Source: Clostridia bacterium
GTDB lineage: Bacteria > Bacillota > Clostridia > Oscillospirales > CAG-382
Assembly: GCA_017429165.1 (NCBI GenBank)
Contig: JAFRPL010000005.1
Location: 1-64,000 of the forward strand
Direction of reading: 5' to 3'
Length of the DNA stretch: 64,000 nt
Position numbers and translations under genes: made by a program. Positions 40,892 through 49,403 of the stretch are shown here, piece after piece (the first letter of the stretch is position 1; every line of letters starts with the position of its first letter). Under the pieces are notes generated by a model. That model worked only from the letters and a program-made list of their open reading frames with translations. It made no database searches and was not told where the DNA came from.

Positions 40892-41518
40892 ATGAATTAT
40901 GATAATAAATCATGTGCGCAAAGACGCGGATTCACCCTGATCGAACTGGTGATAGTCATAGCTGTGATAGCGGTGCTCGCCGCGGTGCTCATCCCCGCTT
41001 TTTCCGGTATCATACAAAGGGCAAAACACAGCGCGGCGCTTCAGGAAGCGCGCGGCGCGCTGACTGCTTTCGCGGTAAATACCGCCGCGCAGACCGGCGC
41101 GGGCGGCTGCGACGTATATCTGGTCACCGACTTTGAAGACAGCCCGTTTTACTTCACCTGCGAAAGCGGCGAACTGAAAGACGCGCCCGAAGGTTCGCTG
41201 AATCGATCGCTTGAAGACGGCGAAATAATAAGAGTCGCGGTGGATGATTCTTATTTGATCGAGGGAGAAACCGGATTGGAAATGAGCGACGCGCTTTCAT
41301 CCGCGCTCGCTGAGATCTTCGGTCAGGAGCCCCAACTTAATCAACACGACGATAAAGCATTCGTTTCTTTAGGCGGCAAAACGTTGGAAATCGCCTCCCA
41401 GCCGAACCTCGGCGATACTATGGTGTTTGTTTCGTCGGTTAGTCTCGCCGGCACTTCTGCTTCATCAGGCGACGTATATAACGATTATGAAATAAGGTAC
41501 GCTATAGAAAACAAGTAA
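40892..41518 (+). CDS. type IV pilin/pseudopilin-like protein
   Basis: 208 residues from the ATG at 40892, preceded by GGAGG. The prepilin cleavage site is RRGFTLIELV (cut after Gly, with Glu at +5), followed by one hydrophobic helix and a soluble, Asp/Glu-rich domain of about 170 residues. It should be processed by a prepilin peptidase and placed on the cell surface or in a pseudopilus. No pilus assembly genes are nearby. The next gene also encodes an exported structural-looking protein. Confidence 0.8.
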   Translation: MNYDNKSCAQRRGFTLIELVIVIAVIAVLAAVLIPAFSGIIQRAKHSAALQEARGALTAFAVNTAAQTGAGGCDVYLVTDFEDSPFYFTCESGELKDAPEGSLNRSLEDGEIIRVAVDDSYLIEGETGLEMSDALSSALAEIFGQEPQLNQHDDKAFVSLGGKTLEIASQPNLGDTMVFVSSVSLAGTSASSGDVYNDYEIRYAIENK

Positions 41519-41581
41519 GAACAGTCATGATATTACATGCTATTCTGGTATTGTTTTTCTATCCAACACGAAATCATATTA

Positions 41582-41610
41582 TTGACTTTTTCAAATTGAA
41601 GATGTATAAT
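41582..41610 (+). promoter_or_regulatory. promoter with a 160-base untranslated leader
   Basis: TTGACT, 17 bases, TATAAT. The start codon at 41776 is about 160 bases further on. The leader (41617-41775) has a GC-rich core around 41690-41715 and then an almost pure A/C/T stretch before GGAGG; no known riboswitch could be matched. Confidence 0.65.
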
Positions 41611-41775
41611 AATTGTCGAATTAGTCAAATAATATGTAATATTGTCGTCTTATTCGGCATAGTCTATTATCCGTAGAAAGAAATAGAAACGGTTACGCTA
41701 CCGAGAAGCGCAGGCAGCAAAACAAAATAAAAACAATAATAAAATAAAAAAACAAAACATTTCGGAGGCATAAAA

Positions 41776-42627
41776 ATGAATTCCAAAAAGACAAGCAAAT
41801 CGTTAGTTTTATCACTCGTTTCACTGCTGGTATGCATGTTTTTGCTTATCGGCTCGACGTTTGCGTGGTTTTCGACTTCAGTCACGTCCAATACTAACGT
41901 GATCATGACCGGCGCGTTCAACATAAGCGTCGATTTCTGCAATAATTTCAGCGGAGCTGAAGACGATTGGACTTCGATGGAAAACAATACGCTATTTAAC
42001 AACGTCATCCTCAATCCCGGCGACAACACCGGCGTTATGTATATAAGAATTACCAACAGCAACAATTATCCCGTTTCGGTCAACGCTTCGCTGATCGAGA
42101 AAACAGTCACCGATAACAACACAGAGCTCAGATTCTACAGCAAGAAAGTGACCGAGGCGACAAGCGCAGACGATCTGCTCGCCGAAACGCCCGTCAGTCT
42201 TGTTTCCGCCGCAAAGTTTGTGGAAGGCGAGGAAATAGACGCCAATTCGAAGCTTTACGTCGCTATTTTAGTCGATTGCGTGGGCGAAGACAGCACGCCT
42301 TCCACGCAGGACATAACAGCTCAGTTCAAGATATTCCTTTCCGCCGCACAGCTCGCGGCCGGACCGCTGCCTGAATACGTAACTTTGACTGATGCAGGTA
42401 ATTGTATAGATGCCGCCTATATAATGGGCAATAATGGTAGTACTCTGATTACTGATTATAATAATATTGAAGCTGGAACTCATATAAACATAGCTATTTA
42501 CCGCGGAATAAACGCATACGCAACAATGGGCGGGAATACTTATAGCATTGAAACAGACAGCAACGGTGGCCCTGTAATCATTATTCCGTACGTTACCGGA
42601 GATATCGTTATTCAGAAACTCAATTAA
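41776..42627 (+). CDS. SipW-dependent/TasA-like exported protein
   Basis: 283 residues. The signal region LLIGSTFAWFSTSVTS followed by NVIMTGAFNISV is the hallmark of proteins processed by a SipW-type signal peptidase, the class that includes the biofilm fibre TasA. A beta-rich body follows with two parts, about residues 40-200 and 205-283; the second looks like a separate small beta domain (YVTGDIVIQKLN at the end). No sipW or second tasA is in the window. GGAGG lies eight bases before the ATG. Confidence 0.75.
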   Translation: MNSKKTSKSLVLSLVSLLVCMFLLIGSTFAWFSTSVTSNTNVIMTGAFNISVDFCNNFSGAEDDWTSMENNTLFNNVILNPGDNTGVMYIRITNSNNYPVSVNASLIEKTVTDNNTELRFYSKKVTEATSADDLLAETPVSLVSAAKFVEGEEIDANSKLYVAILVDCVGEDSTPSTQDITAQFKIFLSAAQLAAGPLPEYVTLTDAGNCIDAAYIMGNNGSTLITDYNNIEAGTHINIAIYRGINAYATMGGNTYSIETDSNGGPVIIIPYVTGDIVIQKLN

Positions 42628-42643
42628 TCATATATCGATCATA

Positions 42644-42674
42644 AAAAGCGGAAGGGGTTTTTCCTTCCGCTTTT
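42644..42674 (+). terminator. bidirectional terminator between convergent genes
   Basis: AAAAGCGGAAGG (42644-42655) pairs with CCTTCCGCTTTT (42663-42674). Confidence 0.85.
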
Positions 42675-42689
42675 CGCTTTTAGATACTG

Positions 42690-43811
42690 TCATTTATCGA
42701 ACGGGCCGAGCACTGAGCAGGCGCGTTCGAGATGTTCCCGAATATTTATATGCTGGGGGCAGACGCTTTCGCACGAACCGCACTGGATACACATATCGGC
42801 GTGATTCTTTTTGTTTATAAAAAGCTGTCTGCTTTCGTACGCGCGGGCGAACTGTTTGTTGTTATACATCGCAAACATATTCAGCGCGTTCAACGTGGGC
42901 GATATGCCGATTTCCGAAGGGCATACCTCGGCGCAGTAGTTGCAGCCGGTACACGGGACCGTCGGTATGCTTTTAAGCGCCAGACGAGCCTTTTCTATGA
43001 CTTTTTGTTCTTCTTCGTTAAGCGGTTTGAAATCCGCCATAAAAGCGACGTTGTCTTTGACCTGATCGACACTGCTCATTCCCGAAAGCACCACCGCCAC
43101 GCCTTCAAGGCTGGCGACGAAACGGATCGCCCAGGAGGCGAACGACGCGTCCGGATCGGCAGATTTGAACACTTCGGCAACGCTTGCGGGAGGATCGGCG
43201 AGCAAGCCGCCCTTGACGGGTTCCATAACTACGACAGGCACTCCGTATTTGCGCGCAGTCTCGTAACACTCGCGCGACTGGACGCGCCCGTCTTCCCAAT
43301 CGGCGTAGTTGATCTGCAGCTGCACGAAATCTACGTCCGGGTGAGAAGCGAGCACTTTATCAAGCGCGGCGGCGTTCGAATGGAACGAAAAACCGTAATT
43401 TCTGATCTCGCCCTTCGCTTTCTTTTCTTTTACAAAATCCCAAAGCCCGAAATCATCATAAAGCGGCGTGCGCGCGTCGCCAAGATTGTGCAGCAGGTAA
43501 TAATCGAAATAACCGGCGCCGGTCTGTTCGAGCGACGTTTCGAACTGTTTGAGCGAAAACTCGCGCGTTTTTTCGCCCGCCCACGCAGACATCTTTGTGG
43601 CGACGGTGAAACTTTCACGCGGATAACGCTTGACGAGCGCTTCGCGCATGGCGATTTCCGAACCGTTATACGCCCACGCCGTGTCAAAATACGTAAAACC
43701 GGCGTTCATATAGATATCGACCATCTCTTTGACTTGTTCGATATCGATCTTGTTATCGTTTTTGGGTAATCTCATAAGCCCGAAACCGAGCTTTTTTGCA
43801 GGAAGATCCAT
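42690..43811 (-). CDS. aldo/keto reductase with ferredoxin-type domain
   Basis: 373 residues. The N-terminal TIM barrel (to about 280) has FDTAWAYNGSEIAMREAL with the catalytic Asp/Tyr region; the C-terminal part carries two 4Fe-4S motifs, CTGCNYCAEVCP and CIQCGSCESVCP. This fused form is common in anaerobes and probably couples the reductase to ferredoxin rather than only NADPH. Substrate unknown. Lies behind the flavin reductase gene on the same strand. Confidence 0.88.
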   Translation of the reverse strand: MDLPAKKLGFGLMRLPKNDNKIDIEQVKEMVDIYMNAGFTYFDTAWAYNGSEIAMREALVKRYPRESFTVATKMSAWAGEKTREFSLKQFETSLEQTGAGYFDYYLLHNLGDARTPLYDDFGLWDFVKEKKAKGEIRNYGFSFHSNAAALDKVLASHPDVDFVQLQINYADWEDGRVQSRECYETARKYGVPVVVMEPVKGGLLADPPASVAEVFKSADPDASFASWAIRFVASLEGVAVVLSGMSSVDQVKDNVAFMADFKPLNEEEQKVIEKARLALKSIPTVPCTGCNYCAEVCPSEIGISPTLNALNMFAMYNNKQFARAYESRQLFINKKNHADMCIQCGSCESVCPQHINIREHLERACSVLGPFDK

Positions 43812-43839
43812 ATTTCCCCTCTCAGTCTTTATGTACGGA

Positions 43840-44352
43840 TTATTGTTTTTTTAAGATCTTTATGATCTTGCCTATGTAAAGATAATGAAAATCGCCTTCG
43901 GGATAATGACCGGCAAGCGCCTTTTTGTCGAGTATGCCTTCGGGCTCCAGGAAAAATCTGCCCGTCTTTTCGCAAATGACGGCGAAATCGGATTCCGCAA
44001 AGAACGGCACGCCGTCGTCATAAGCGAGCGTAAGCCCCGAAGCGGCTATCTTGTCGCAATAGCGCCCCGACACCCTGCCGAGATACGCCAGCTGTTTTCT
44101 GTATTTTTCGCCGTTTGGGAAGCTTAACGAAAAGCGGCCGGACGAATCCATAAATTCCTTTGTGAATCTGCTTTCACGCACGAAACAGCAGGCGACGTCA
44201 GTGCTCCAAAGCACGCCGAAACCGCCCCACGAAGCGGTCATCGTATTGGCTTTGCCGTCTTTTTCGGCGGTTATGAGCATCCAGTTTTTCCCTATCGATT
44301 CAAATACGTTGAAATCCGCCTCTTCGGGCGATATGGTTTTGAATTCCGCCAT
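43840..44352 (-). CDS. flavin reductase family protein
   Basis: 170 residues from the ATG at 44350-44352 with GGAG nine bases upstream; a longer frame crosses the promoter. FMN-binding split-barrel features: NWMLITAEKDGKANTMTASW and FVRESRFTKEF, ending HYLYIGKIIKILKK. May bind FMN and act in electron transfer; partner unknown. Probably co-transcribed with the aldo/keto reductase 28 bases downstream. Confidence 0.82.
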   Translation of the reverse strand: MAEFKTISPEEADFNVFESIGKNWMLITAEKDGKANTMTASWGGFGVLWSTDVACCFVRESRFTKEFMDSSGRFSLSFPNGEKYRKQLAYLGRVSGRYCDKIAASGLTLAYDDGVPFFAESDFAVICEKTGRFFLEPEGILDKKALAGHYPEGDFHYLYIGKIIKILKKQ

Positions 44353-44383
44353 AATAAACACTCCGTCACATCTTTGTATATTT

Positions 44384-44412
44384 ATTGTATCATTATGCAA
44401 GCCAAATGTCAA
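44384..44412 (-). promoter_or_regulatory. promoter of the flavin reductase gene
   Basis: Minus strand TTGACA, 17 bases, TACAAT. Confidence 0.75.
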
Positions 44413-44460
44413 CAGTATTCTTCCGCGCAAAAAATCCCGCTCAAAAAAACGCATCGGCAC

Positions 44461-44489
44461 TTGAAAGCGTGCGGAAGTTGTGATATAAT
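44461..44489 (+). promoter_or_regulatory. promoter of the acyltransferase gene
   Basis: TTGAAA, 17 bases, TATAAT. Confidence 0.7.
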
Positions 44490-44536
44490 ACGAAACGGCC
44501 GTTTACGGTAAAACTACTTTGGATTCCGGTAAAGAA

Positions 44537-45322
44537 ATGAAGAGAAACATTTTCTACGGTCTGGTCTGGACCTGCGGCAGGGTCGCTTTCAGGCGTTCAA
44601 AGACCGTGTGGGAACAGCCGCCCGCAGATGACGAACCCGCAGTATTCGTCTGCAATCACGCGGGAATACGCGGTCCGGCGATAATGACGCTGGATTTCAA
44701 GCGCAAGCACAAGACGTGGACTATTTGCTACACGTTAAACAGATCCACCTGCCCTAACTTTGCTTTTCACGATTTTTTCGCGGGTGAGAGCCGCAAGCAC
44801 AAAAAAGCGTGGTGGGCTCTTTCACGCGCGGTGGGGATCGCGATGCCGCATCTGTTCGGCGTGGGCGACGTGATACCGCTCTACCACGACGAACGGCTGG
44901 TAAACACGCTGCGCGACAGCCTCGAAACGCTGAAATCAGGCGAAGACATAGTGATATTCGCCGAATCGCCGGTGAGGTTTTCGGAATACGTAAACGAACT
45001 TCAATGCGGTTTCGCCGACCTTGGGTATCTGTATCGCCTCAAAACCGGCAAAAATCTTAAGTTTTACCCGGTATACGCCGAAAAGAAGAACCGGACCATA
45101 GCGATCGGCGCGCCGATAGAATATGATCCGTCAGTCCCGGCGCGGATCCAACGCGAACAGATAAGCGCGTACGTCAGGGACGGTATCGACAGGATGGGAA
45201 GAACGCTCAAAAAGCACAAGCCGGTGCCCTTCCTTCCGCAGCGCTGGTATGATCATTACGGTCAGTACGAACACGACCTGCAATCGTACTGGAAACTGTT
45301 TGAAATACCGGAAGATAAATAA
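44537..45322 (+). CDS. PlsC-like lysophospholipid acyltransferase family protein
   Basis: 261 residues from the ATG at 44537; a TTG at 44519 is an alternative, neither has a strong ribosome-binding site. VFVCNHAGIRGPAIM resembles the first acyltransferase motif and VIFAESPVRFSEYVNE the third (usual FPEG-x-R). The classical HX4D aspartate is a glycine here, so activity is uncertain. No strong membrane helix apart from the first 20 residues. Could act in phospholipid assembly or be a divergent non-catalytic relative. Confidence 0.65.
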   Translation: MKRNIFYGLVWTCGRVAFRRSKTVWEQPPADDEPAVFVCNHAGIRGPAIMTLDFKRKHKTWTICYTLNRSTCPNFAFHDFFAGESRKHKKAWWALSRAVGIAMPHLFGVGDVIPLYHDERLVNTLRDSLETLKSGEDIVIFAESPVRFSEYVNELQCGFADLGYLYRLKTGKNLKFYPVYAEKKNRTIAIGAPIEYDPSVPARIQREQISAYVRDGIDRMGRTLKKHKPVPFLPQRWYDHYGQYEHDLQSYWKLFEIPEDK

Positions 45323-45330
45323 AACAATAC

Positions 45331-45360
45331 GCCTCTTCGAACGTATCGAAGAGGCTTTTG
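45331..45360 (+). terminator. terminator of the acyltransferase gene
   Basis: GCCTCTTCGA (45331-45340) pairs with TCGAAGAGGC (45346-45355), then TTTT. Confidence 0.8.
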
Positions 45361-45415
45361 TAAATGTTATTATTTCATCGTTTGGCGCTGCAAGAAAAAA
45401 TGATTATACCATACC

Positions 45416-46231
45416 TCAGATTGATTTGATAAAACCATTTATGATTCTTGGAAAAACCTCTCTCCTAACGAATAATCGATATTCATCCTCGTTTTTTGTG
45501 GTTTCGTTAATGAGCGATTTCCTTGCGACAGTATTATCCGTGACGTTCAAAAGAGCAACAATCGGTTTATTCATCAGTTTAGCTGATCTAAATGCCACCG
45601 CTGTTTCCATATCTATGGAGTTGCACCCTGTGCTGATTATCGTGTCAACGTGGGCAAATTCAGCAAAGATCGTATCTGTGCAAAAAGTCCTTCCAATATG
45701 CCATTTAGTGTTGGTTTCTTTGCAAATCTTTTCTGTTTCAAGTTTTAGTTGATTAAGCAAAGAAGCGTCAGGGCACATTTTTTCGCCAAAGACATCTTTA
45801 TCAAGAGCATTTGAAGCGATATATCGACTTGCTCCATCTCCGGTGATAGAGTACTCAGGGATAACAATATCTCCTATACTGATATTAGCGTCAACAGCAC
45901 CTACGGAACTGACAAAAATGATATTCTCACAATCCGAGACGCCAAGAGACAGCAACGCATCCATAAGAATGGGGGCACCGCAGCCCGTTTGAATATAAGT
46001 TATTTCTTCATCGCCGGTATTTATATTCCACACATTCAACGAACCATACAGCGCGCCTGAGGCAATAAGCTCGGGGTTACCGAGCGCCGGCATTCTTTCA
46101 GGTTTCCAACCCGGTGAAATCACTACATTTCTTTGAATTCTTTTAGATTCTACACCGAGAAAGCGGGCGCAAATATCCGTACCATCGTCAACGAAGCGAT
46201 AAATACCTGAAATCAAGTCATCATACTGCAT
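45416..46231 (-). CDS. nucleoside phosphorylase (PNP/UDP family)
   Basis: 271 residues. IQTGCGAPILMDALLSLGVS, IIFVSSVGAVD and the C-terminal CNSIDMETAVAFRSA with the ribose-binding Met-Glu are the PNP/UDP phosphorylase pattern; GGAAGG lies six bases before the ATG. Cleaves purine nucleosides or uridine in salvage; the base cannot be read. Composition is more AT-rich than the neighbours up to 45300, which suggests later acquisition together with the next genes. Confidence 0.8.
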   Translation of the reverse strand: MQYDDLISGIYRFVDDGTDICARFLGVESKRIQRNVVISPGWKPERMPALGNPELIASGALYGSLNVWNINTGDEEITYIQTGCGAPILMDALLSLGVSDCENIIFVSSVGAVDANISIGDIVIPEYSITGDGASRYIASNALDKDVFGEKMCPDASLLNQLKLETEKICKETNTKWHIGRTFCTDTIFAEFAHVDTIISTGCNSIDMETAVAFRSAKLMNKPIVALLNVTDNTVARKSLINETTKNEDEYRLFVRREVFPRIINGFIKSI

Positions 46232-46310
46232 AACATACCTTCCGTGTCCTATTTACTATATTTCACTTGAATCCATATTAATTCATTCCCTGCAGATCAA
46301 CTGTAATTCT

Positions 46311-46427
46311 TTATTCCTCGTCCTCACTAAATTCGACAATATCGTCAAGCGTACAATCCAACACCGCGCAGATTTTTTCAAGCGTTTCAAGCGGCACTGA
46401 TTCGTTGCGTCCGAGATTCGCTATGAC
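46311..46427 (-). pseudogene. truncated copy of the neighbouring HTH gene 3' part
   Basis: Read on the minus strand it encodes NLGRNESVPLETLEKICAVL and on to VEFSEDEE-stop, the C-terminal half of the HTH protein at 47224-47469. By eye about 12 differences over about 103 bases. It has no start and follows the methyltransferase stop by six bases. It probably keeps the original C-terminus of the HTH family. Confidence 0.8.
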
Positions 46428-46433
46428 GTATTC

Positions 46434-47237
46434 TTAATTTCTGCTTTGTTTTTTTCTACATATTAACAGCGCATGATTACTCATGCCGGTGCAGCTTTCA
46501 TGGAATGCCATTTGATCGTACAAAGGTTTGATAAGCTCGAATTTTTCATCAGACGCCCTATCGACGTATTTCATGATGATAAAGAAATCAACTCCTAAGT
46601 TACGACTCTTTTCAAACCCGTGCTCTTGTGTCAGGCTTTCCATGTCCTCAGGCGTGGTATACCAGTAAAGCCCGGGCTTTTCATAATCATATCCGTCCTC
46701 TAATGTTTTGTTGCCCAGCTCATTCGGATAATCCGTAAATTCCGTACTGATACACGCGCCGGCATAAAGCCCGATTTTGTTTATGTAGGAAAACGCCGCA
46801 ATACCGTTCGGCTTACAGACGCGACGGCATTCTTTAATTACCGCCTCTCTTTCGTCAGGTGACAAATGATAAAGCGGGCCGAGGCAAAGAACGACGTCAT
46901 AACTGTTGTCTTCAACCTCTTTAATATCTGTGGCGTCACCGACAGAACATGTCAGATTGCCGTAACCTGATTCCTCGATTTTCTTTTTAAATATCTCGAT
47001 ATGCGACGGAACTATATCAATACCGTAGTATTCTTTACATTTATCCGCGTAATACATACCGTAATATCCCGTGCCACATCCTATTTCCAAGATTTTTGTT
47101 TCTTTGGTTATATACGGCTCCAAGTGTTTTTTAGTGTAATGGAATTCCAAAGAAGACGCGCGCGACCTTTTGTGACGGTTTTCTTCTTTGATTCCATCGC
47201 CGTATTGTTTCAATATCAAATCTTTATTCTTTGCCAT
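46434..47237 (-). CDS. class I SAM-dependent methyltransferase
   Basis: 267 residues from the ATG at 47235-47237 with AGAGGA upstream. Motif I LEIGCGTGYYGMYYAD, motif II/post-I YGIDIVPSH, motif III VVLCLGPLYHL. Small-molecule or lipid methyltransferase type; substrate unknown. It overlaps the end of the HTH gene by 14 bases and is bracketed by two copies of that gene's 3' part, so it looks like an insertion behind the HTH gene. Confidence 0.85.
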   Translation of the reverse strand: MAKNKDLILKQYGDGIKEENRHKRSRASSLEFHYTKKHLEPYITKETKILEIGCGTGYYGMYYADKCKEYYGIDIVPSHIEIFKKKIEESGYGNLTCSVGDATDIKEVEDNSYDVVLCLGPLYHLSPDEREAVIKECRRVCKPNGIAAFSYINKIGLYAGACISTEFTDYPNELGNKTLEDGYDYEKPGLYWYTTPEDMESLTQEHGFEKSRNLGVDFFIIMKYVDRASDEKFELIKPLYDQMAFHESCTGMSNHALLICRKKQSRN

Positions 47238-47469
47238 TTTGCTTTCCTCTTTCTGGACATTCAGCATCATCCTCACTGAATTCGACAATATCGTCAAGCG
47301 TACAATCCAGCACAGCGCAGATTTTCTCCAGCGTTTCAAGCGGTACAGATTCATTTCGCCCGAGATTTGCCATAGCGTTGGTGGATATTCTCGCTTTTTT
47401 TGTCAGCTCGGTTTTATTGATCTCTTTGTCGATCATCAGCTTCCATAATTTCTTATAAGATCGAGACAT
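47224..47469 (-). CDS. small XRE-family transcriptional regulator
   Basis: 81 residues from the ATG at 47467-47469 with GGAGG upstream. Helix-turn-helix region KTELTKKARISTNAMANLGR, then VPLETLEKICAVLDCTLDDI, the compact Cro-like family common in Firmicutes. After SED the protein runs into 15 extra residues (DAECPERGKQNGKE) not expected for the family and absent from the duplicated fragment at 46311-46427: its true end seems to have been displaced by the methyltransferase insertion. Confidence 0.82.
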   Translation of the reverse strand: MSRSYKKLWKLMIDKEINKTELTKKARISTNAMANLGRNESVPLETLEKICAVLDCTLDDIVEFSEDDAECPERGKQNGKE

Positions 47470-47506
47470 TTTGATTCCTCCCGATAGGTACAACTCTACA
47501 ATTACA

Positions 47507-47535
47507 AGTATACCATATCGCGGCTGAAATAGCAA
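47507..47535 (-). promoter_or_regulatory. promoter of the HTH-methyltransferase operon
   Basis: Minus strand TTGCTA, 17 bases, TATACT. Confidence 0.6.
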
Positions 47536-47589
47536 TAGCTGATTTTGAATTTTTCAAGAATATTTACATTTTTCGTTTTTGAATCGTTT

Positions 47590-49377
47590 TTATTTTATAA
47601 GCTGAGTTATGAACAATCCGCCGACCACGGTGCGGTTCCTGAAGCCCACGCATTTTCCGCTTTCGGTGTCGTACCAGTCGGTGAGCGGCACTCTGTCGGG
47701 CGTTTCGCGTATCATCCGCGCGATATGCGCGAAGACGCTTCTGAGATAATCCTCGTCGCCCATCACCGAAGTCCAAGCCAGCCAGTCGAGCTTGGTGTAA
47801 GCGGCGCGGCTGTCGAGCGGCGTGCCGTATGCGTTGGATTTTTCGGCATAAAGCGCGGTCTCGGAATCGTACGCCTCTTCGCCGAAAAGCCCCAACGAAT
47901 AAATCTTATCCCACACTATGTTATATTTCAGGCTCCAGCCGTCGCGGTCGAACGTCAGCGCGCTGGCGGTCCCGTTTTTGGTGTCGCGCACCCAGTTCGC
48001 GGCGAATTCGCGCGCCTTAGCCGAATACTCTTCCACTCCGAACAGCTTACCGAGGCAGGCGAGCGCGACGATCGCTTTTAAACTGAGGTTACAGTTCTTA
48101 TCCAGATGCCCCGCAAAATCGTCGGTACAGAGCTGATTTGCCGGGCAATAGCCGAATTCCGTGAGGAAGCGCGCCCATTTTTCGAAGAGCTCGCGGTATT
48201 CGTTAGCAAACGACATATCGCCGTCTTCGAACGCCGCGGCGGCGGCACAGATTATGGCGTTCCCGCACTCTTCGACCGGCATCTGCAGATCGAATATGTA
48301 CTTGCCGTCCTTGCCGAGACCGTAGACCTGCTTTTCCAAAAGTGGGAACTGTCCGCAGTCGTGCGGCGCGAAATCGAACGTCCAGATATCGCTCTTTGCA
48401 AATTCGAACAGCGGTCTGAGCATACCGCGCACGAGTTCGGGCGCGTAGCGCAGATAAAGCGGGATAGACGGATAAGTGACGTCGAGCGTAGCGGCGCAGC
48501 CGTTGCTGAAGCATTCTTTTGAAACAAAGAACGCTTTGCCGTCTTTTTGCGCCAGCTTATGCGCGCCGACCGACTGTCTGCACGCCAGCGTGAGCGCGAC
48601 CGCGTGGTCTTCGCCGTGTTCGAGCAGGCACGACTCGAGTTCGGTATCGAAAACCGACGCCTTGGCGTGCTTTATTGCGAATTCTTTGTCGTACGCGCAG
48701 ATCATATCGGCGAAATCGGCGTATTTGCTCTTATAGTACCCGTCGAGCTTTTCGCCCATAAAGGATATGGCTTTTACGCTGTCGTATCCGAGCGTAAAAT
48801 GGTCATTTTCCTTATTCGTGCGCGCGCCTATGTATCCTTTTTCGGCAAACGCGTTTTCGTGGACTATATGCAGATATCCCCATTTTGCGGTGCAGTCGTC
48901 GCCGCTTTCGCAAAGCACGTTCTGAGTGAGCGGCGAAAGCACTGCGTCGCCGCAGGCGCACGATGTCACGGGATGTTCGCAGCTGAGAAGGCTGCCGTCC
49001 AGTTCAATGACGAGCTCAAATTCGCTTTTGCAATGGACTTCGGTATAGATATAACTTACAGGAGAAGTGACCGAGCTGAGCTCATCGAAGAAATAAGGCG
49101 TGAAAAACCCGACCTTCAGCGCATATTCCGGCTGCTCGAAAAAGTATTCGGTTGTATGCGCCGAAAACCGCATCATAGTCTGTTTGAGTGTTTCGCTTTC
49201 GCCGGCTTCGCCCATGAAAACGAACTTTTTGCCGCCGAATACGATATATCCGCGCAGTCCGGCGGGCCTGCCGGTCCAATGGCGTGTGCTTTCGGCAAGC
49301 TTGTCACCGAACGACCATACGCTGAAAAACGGGTCGCAGGTTATTAGGGGAACGGCGGGTATCCTTGAATGCAGCAT
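47590..49377 (-). CDS. DUF4965/glutaminase A-like glycosidase-fold protein
   Basis: 595 residues, no signal peptide. N-terminal beta domain starting VPLITCDPFFSVWSFGDKLA, then an (alpha/alpha)6-barrel region with NGTASALTFDRDGWSLKYNI and YGTPLDSRAAYTKLDWLAW. This is the arrangement of DUF4965/DUF1793 proteins, named after fungal glutaminase A but probably carbohydrate-active in gut bacteria. Last gene of a minus-strand run with the HerA-like and glycosidase-like genes. Confidence 0.8.
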   Translation of the reverse strand: MLHSRIPAVPLITCDPFFSVWSFGDKLAESTRHWTGRPAGLRGYIVFGGKKFVFMGEAGESETLKQTMMRFSAHTTEYFFEQPEYALKVGFFTPYFFDELSSVTSPVSYIYTEVHCKSEFELVIELDGSLLSCEHPVTSCACGDAVLSPLTQNVLCESGDDCTAKWGYLHIVHENAFAEKGYIGARTNKENDHFTLGYDSVKAISFMGEKLDGYYKSKYADFADMICAYDKEFAIKHAKASVFDTELESCLLEHGEDHAVALTLACRQSVGAHKLAQKDGKAFFVSKECFSNGCAATLDVTYPSIPLYLRYAPELVRGMLRPLFEFAKSDIWTFDFAPHDCGQFPLLEKQVYGLGKDGKYIFDLQMPVEECGNAIICAAAAAFEDGDMSFANEYRELFEKWARFLTEFGYCPANQLCTDDFAGHLDKNCNLSLKAIVALACLGKLFGVEEYSAKAREFAANWVRDTKNGTASALTFDRDGWSLKYNIVWDKIYSLGLFGEEAYDSETALYAEKSNAYGTPLDSRAAYTKLDWLAWTSVMGDEDYLRSVFAHIARMIRETPDRVPLTDWYDTESGKCVGFRNRTVVGGLFITQLIK

Positions 49378-49403
49378 ATAGAACTTCCTTCCTTTTAGCA
49401 GAA

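Noticed and set aside
41617-41775. Cyclic di-GMP or other known riboswitch in the leader of the SipW-type gene
   Set aside because: The conserved blocks of GEMM-type and other aptamers that I know are not in order; only a short GGT/ACC stem is visible.
46232-46310. Promoter for the nucleoside phosphorylase gene
   Set aside because: No -35/-10 pair with acceptable spacing could be found; possibly read through from the HTH promoter.
46311-46427. Separate small HTH gene
   Set aside because: No start codon or N-terminal half; it matches only the C-terminal part of the neighbouring HTH gene.
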